Shown here: positions 6,359 through 8,257 of the stretch, one piece after another | Layout of the letters: every line of letters begins with the position of its first letter | Numbering within the stretch: position 1 is the stretch's first letter | From: Clostridia bacterium | GTDB lineage: Bacteria > Bacillota > Clostridia > Oscillospirales > Butyricicoccaceae | NCBI GenBank assembly: GCA_017407765.1 | Contig: JAFQVZ010000348.1 | Location: 1 to 8,257, forward strand | Length of the DNA stretch: 8,257 nucleotides | Direction: 5' to 3' | The notes under the pieces: model-generated | Told to the model about the DNA's origin: nothing | The model's database searches: none | What the model saw: the letters and a program-made list of their open reading frames with translations, nothing else | Made by a program: the position numbers and the translations under genes

Positions 6359-7042
6359 TCATACCACAAATCTGTATCCAAGGCCGCGCACGGTTTTGAT
6401 ATATCGGGGCTCTGAGGGATCGTCCTCTATCTTCTGACGGAGCCGGTTTACATAAACCATAACAGCATTTTCGTCGATGATGCTGTCGCCCCAAATCAGC
6501 TCATAAAGCATATCTTTCGAGAAAATGCGGTTGACATTGTCGATAAACAGCTTCACCATTGCGTTTTCCTTGGCCGAAAGATATATCTCGCTGCCGTTTT
6601 TATAGAATCTCAGGGTGCTGGTGTTGTAGACGAAGGGGCCTGCCGTTATCTGCTGGCCCGAACCGGGCATATCTCCTCGGCTTCGGCGTATGAGCGCCTT
6701 GACCTTTGCCACAAGAGTGATGGGATTAAAAGGTTTTGTGACATAGTCATCGGCACCTATGTTAAGGCCGTAAAGGGTGTCGATATCTTCCTTTCGTCCG
6801 CTTATTATAATGATGGGAGTCTGTATCCCACGGCCTCTTATGGTCTCTACTGCCTGAAATCCGTCGATACCCGGCATATTTATATCCATAAGAATAAGCT
6901 CGTATCTTTTTTCATCCAGCAGCCTCAGGGCATCCTCGCCGCTGCCTGCGGTTTCGGCTTCAAGGCCGCCGCTTCTGACCGCTTTGCCGAGCATTGCCAG
7001 CACCGATGCATCATCATCGACGATAAGTATCTTGTCCGCCAT
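6359..7042 (-). CDS. Two-component response regulator, OmpR/PhoB family
   Basis: Cytosolic transcription regulator switched by phosphorylation, 227 residues, the normal length for the family. The receiver domain spans about 3-120: acidic pocket Asp9-Asp10-Asp11, phosphoacceptor Asp53 in LMDINMPG, switch residue Ser81 and Lys103 in TKPF. A short linker rich in Gly and Arg precedes the winged-helix DNA-binding domain (about 130-227), with ENAVMVYVNRLRQKIED as the recognition-helix region and YIKTVRGLGYRF as the typical C-terminal hairpin. The start is well supported by AAGGAGGGG (complement of 7047-7055), 4 nt upstream. It is divergent from the histidine kinase at 7130, the likely partner. Target genes are unknown. 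All residues needed for phosphorylation are present. Confidence 0.96.
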   Translation of the reverse strand: MADKILIVDDDASVLAMLGKAVRSGGLEAETAGSGEDALRLLDEKRYELILMDINMPGIDGFQAVETIRGRGIQTPIIIISGRKEDIDTLYGLNIGADDYVTKPFNPITLVAKVKALIRRSRGDMPGSGQQITAGPFVYNTSTLRFYKNGSEIYLSAKENAMVKLFIDNVNRIFSKDMLYELIWGDSIIDENAVMVYVNRLRQKIEDDPSEPRYIKTVRGLGYRFVV

Positions 7043-7056
7043 GCCGCCCCTCCTTC

Positions 7057-7085
7057 TTTACAACCAAAGATGATTTCAATATAAT
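7057..7085 (+). promoter_or_regulatory. Promoter of the histidine kinase gene
   Basis: TTTACA (7057-7062), a 17-bp spacer and a perfect TATAAT (7080-7085). The start would be near 7092, about 38 nt before the GTG start, with AAGGAG at 7116-7121. A weak inverted repeat TGATT-N7-AATCA (7071-7087) encloses the -10 and might be an operator. This promoter overlaps the start region of the promoter on the other strand. Confidence 0.75.
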
Positions 7086-7089
7086 CACA

Positions 7090-7117
7090 AGTATACACGC
7101 CGGCTCAAAAAAATCAA
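7090..7117 (-). promoter_or_regulatory. Possible promoter of the response regulator gene
   Basis: On the minus strand, TTGATT (complement of 7112-7117) and TATACT (complement of 7090-7095) are 16 bp apart. The start would be near 7083 and the leader about 40 nt. The match is good but not perfect, and no better candidate exists in the 87-bp gap. The predicted start falls inside the kinase promoter's -10. Confidence 0.55.
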
Positions 7118-7129
7118 GGAGTGATTACC

Positions 7130-8257
7130 GTGCATAAAAGCCGCGAGGTCGTAAACACCGCTATACTTCTCATATTGCTTCTGATGATCATTGGCGTTGC
7201 AGTAATCCTGAAGACCTATAACGAATATACCGATAATTTTTTGGATCTCCAGGATGCCAAGCAGCTGCAGCTTGCCCATGCGGTAGACCGTAATATAGAG
7301 CTGCTTCTTGGCCAGAGCCGTTCCGGGCTTGAATATATCCTGACCCTTTCCCAGTTCCAAGAGGCCGAAAATATATGGCTCGAGTACGGCGATCCCACTG
7401 CCGTTTCCTCTCTGTTTTCAGGCAATCCCCTCACCCACAGTCCCCTTACCGCCGACATCATTGCTATCCGCGGCGGCGAGATCGTCCTCAGTATTCTCGA
7501 AAAGGCCGACTATAGCTTCCGAAATGAAGACAGCTCAAGCACGCAGCGTATATGCATCGATAATGATAACAATGTATATCTCGCCCTTATATGCAGAGGC
7601 AGCCGCGGCACAGACTATGCCGTTATGATAGATCTCAACCATCTCTATACCACCATAAGCAACAACGAGCTTACCGAATCGGATCAGCTGCTTCTTCTTG
7701 ACCGCGACCGCAGCATTATGCTCCATTTCTGCACGAACGACCTTGTTGTAAAAAGCACTCTGGTGGAAAAATGCCCCGAGCGCGAGGATTTCAAGCTGCT
7801 CTATACCGCCGAAGAAGCTCAGAAACAGTCGTGCCTGCCCTTTGTATATCAGACAAAACGAATGGCCGACGGATATAATGCCCACCTGCTCTCGATACCC
7901 ACCGGCGAAAGCCACAACGGCGGCTTTGCCATCGGCCTTGTCAGCAACATCGACGAGGCCCTTGCCCCTCTTAAGGCTGCCTCGACCCGCTGGCTGACCG
8001 GCGGCATCATCATACTTATAGGCCTGGCCCTGCTGCTCATGCTCGTCCTCCATTTCATCCGCCGCGATGCAAGGATCGCACGCGAACTTGACCTTTTAAG
8101 GCAAAAGACCCTTTCTATGGAAGAGCTGCACCGAAAAACCCGTGAAATGGCCCATCATCAGCGCCTTGAGATGATAGGCACTCTGGCCTCGGGCATTGCC
8201 CATGAGTTCAATAACCTCATCACACCGATCATGGGCTACAGTATGCTGACTCTTGAA
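7130..8257 (+). CDS. Membrane sensor histidine kinase, 3' end cut by the window
   Basis: Sensor kinase that would autophosphorylate on His and pass the phosphate to a response regulator, probably the divergent neighbour. The visible 376 codons stay open to the window edge. A membrane segment at about 10-27 is followed by an extracytoplasmic region of about 260 residues with no motif I can name (it may be a Cache or PAS-like sensor), a second membrane segment at about 288-309, a charged helical linker (310-345) and the dimerisation/phosphoacceptor helix with [16 protein letters not shown], phosphoacceptor His358. The ATP-binding domain lies outside the window. The HEFNN form of the H-box is typical of HPK4-type and many hybrid kinases. 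The start is GTG at 7130: AAGGAG (7116-7121) lies 8 nt upstream, the in-frame GTG at 7121 overlaps that site, and no ATG occurs upstream before the stop at 7082. A C-terminal receiver domain is possible but unseen. Confidence 0.9.
   Translation, partial: MHKSREVVNTAILLILLLMIIGVAVILKTYNEYTDNFLDLQDAKQLQLAHAVDRNIELLLGQSRSGLEYILTLSQFQEAENIWLEYGDPTAVSSLFSGNPLTHSPLTADIIAIRGGEIVLSILEKADYSFRNEDSSSTQRICIDNDNNVYLALICRGSRGTDYAVMIDLNHLYTTISNNELTESDQLLLLDRDRSIMLHFCTNDLVVKSTLVEKCPEREDFKLLYTAEEAQKQSCLPFVYQTKRMADGYNAHLLSIPTGESHNGGFAIGLVSNIDEALAPLKAASTRWLTGGIIILIGLALLLMLVLHFIRRDARIARELDLLRQKTLSMEELHRKTREMAHHQRLEMIGTLASGIAHEFNNLITPIMGYSMLTLE

Noticed and set aside
7535..8058. Minus-strand open frames opposite the kinase gene
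   Set aside because: The plus strand gives a continuous kinase with membrane segments and an H-box; the opposing frames have no start signals or domains.

Overview
The window is about 8.3 kb of bacterial chromosome at moderate GC. It looks like a Gram-positive-type anaerobe of class Clostridia, probably in or near Oscillospirales. The basis is SLH-domain surface-protein architecture, strong AAGGAG-type ribosome binding sites, sigma-A-like promoters with 17-bp spacers, U-tract hairpin terminators, and a GC-rich palindromic intergenic repeat of a kind I associate with such genomes. The taxon is an inference, not something the sequence proves. I see no tRNA, rRNA, CRISPR array or transposase.

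Layout. (1) Minus strand, 78-1220: a secreted protein with three S-layer-homology repeats and a C-terminal domain I do not recognise, ending at a hairpin terminator. (2) 1221-1529: a gene-free spacer with a 74-bp double-palindrome repeat (1345-1418) and the terminator of the next gene. (3) Minus strand, 1530-2984: a PepD-type M20 aminoacyl-histidine (Xaa-His) dipeptidase. (4) 2985-3152: a divergent control region with a pepD promoter and a promoter for the first transporter. (5) Plus strand, 3153-4655 and 4817-6322: two closely similar MATE-family transporters in tandem. Each has its own promoter, leader and terminator, so promoter and gene were duplicated together. (6) Minus strand, 6359-7042: an OmpR/PhoB-type response regulator, sharing a bidirectional terminator with the second transporter. 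(7) Plus strand, 7130 to the window end: a membrane sensor histidine kinase starting at GTG and cut by the window edge just after its phosphoacceptor-His motif.

How the genes relate. The kinase and regulator are divergent neighbours separated by 87 bp that appear to carry two overlapping promoters, so they probably form a two-component system. The transporters, dipeptidase and SLH protein are separately transcribed, and nothing in the sequence ties them to one pathway. The most notable items are: the nested palindrome whose two arms differ by changes that preserve each arm's own hairpin; the conserved hydrophilic N-terminal extension of both MATE proteins together with long blocks of DNA identity between them; the HEFNN-type kinase beside an OmpR-type regulator; and the sharp base-composition change inside the SLH gene. 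I found no clear evidence of an entirely new system.
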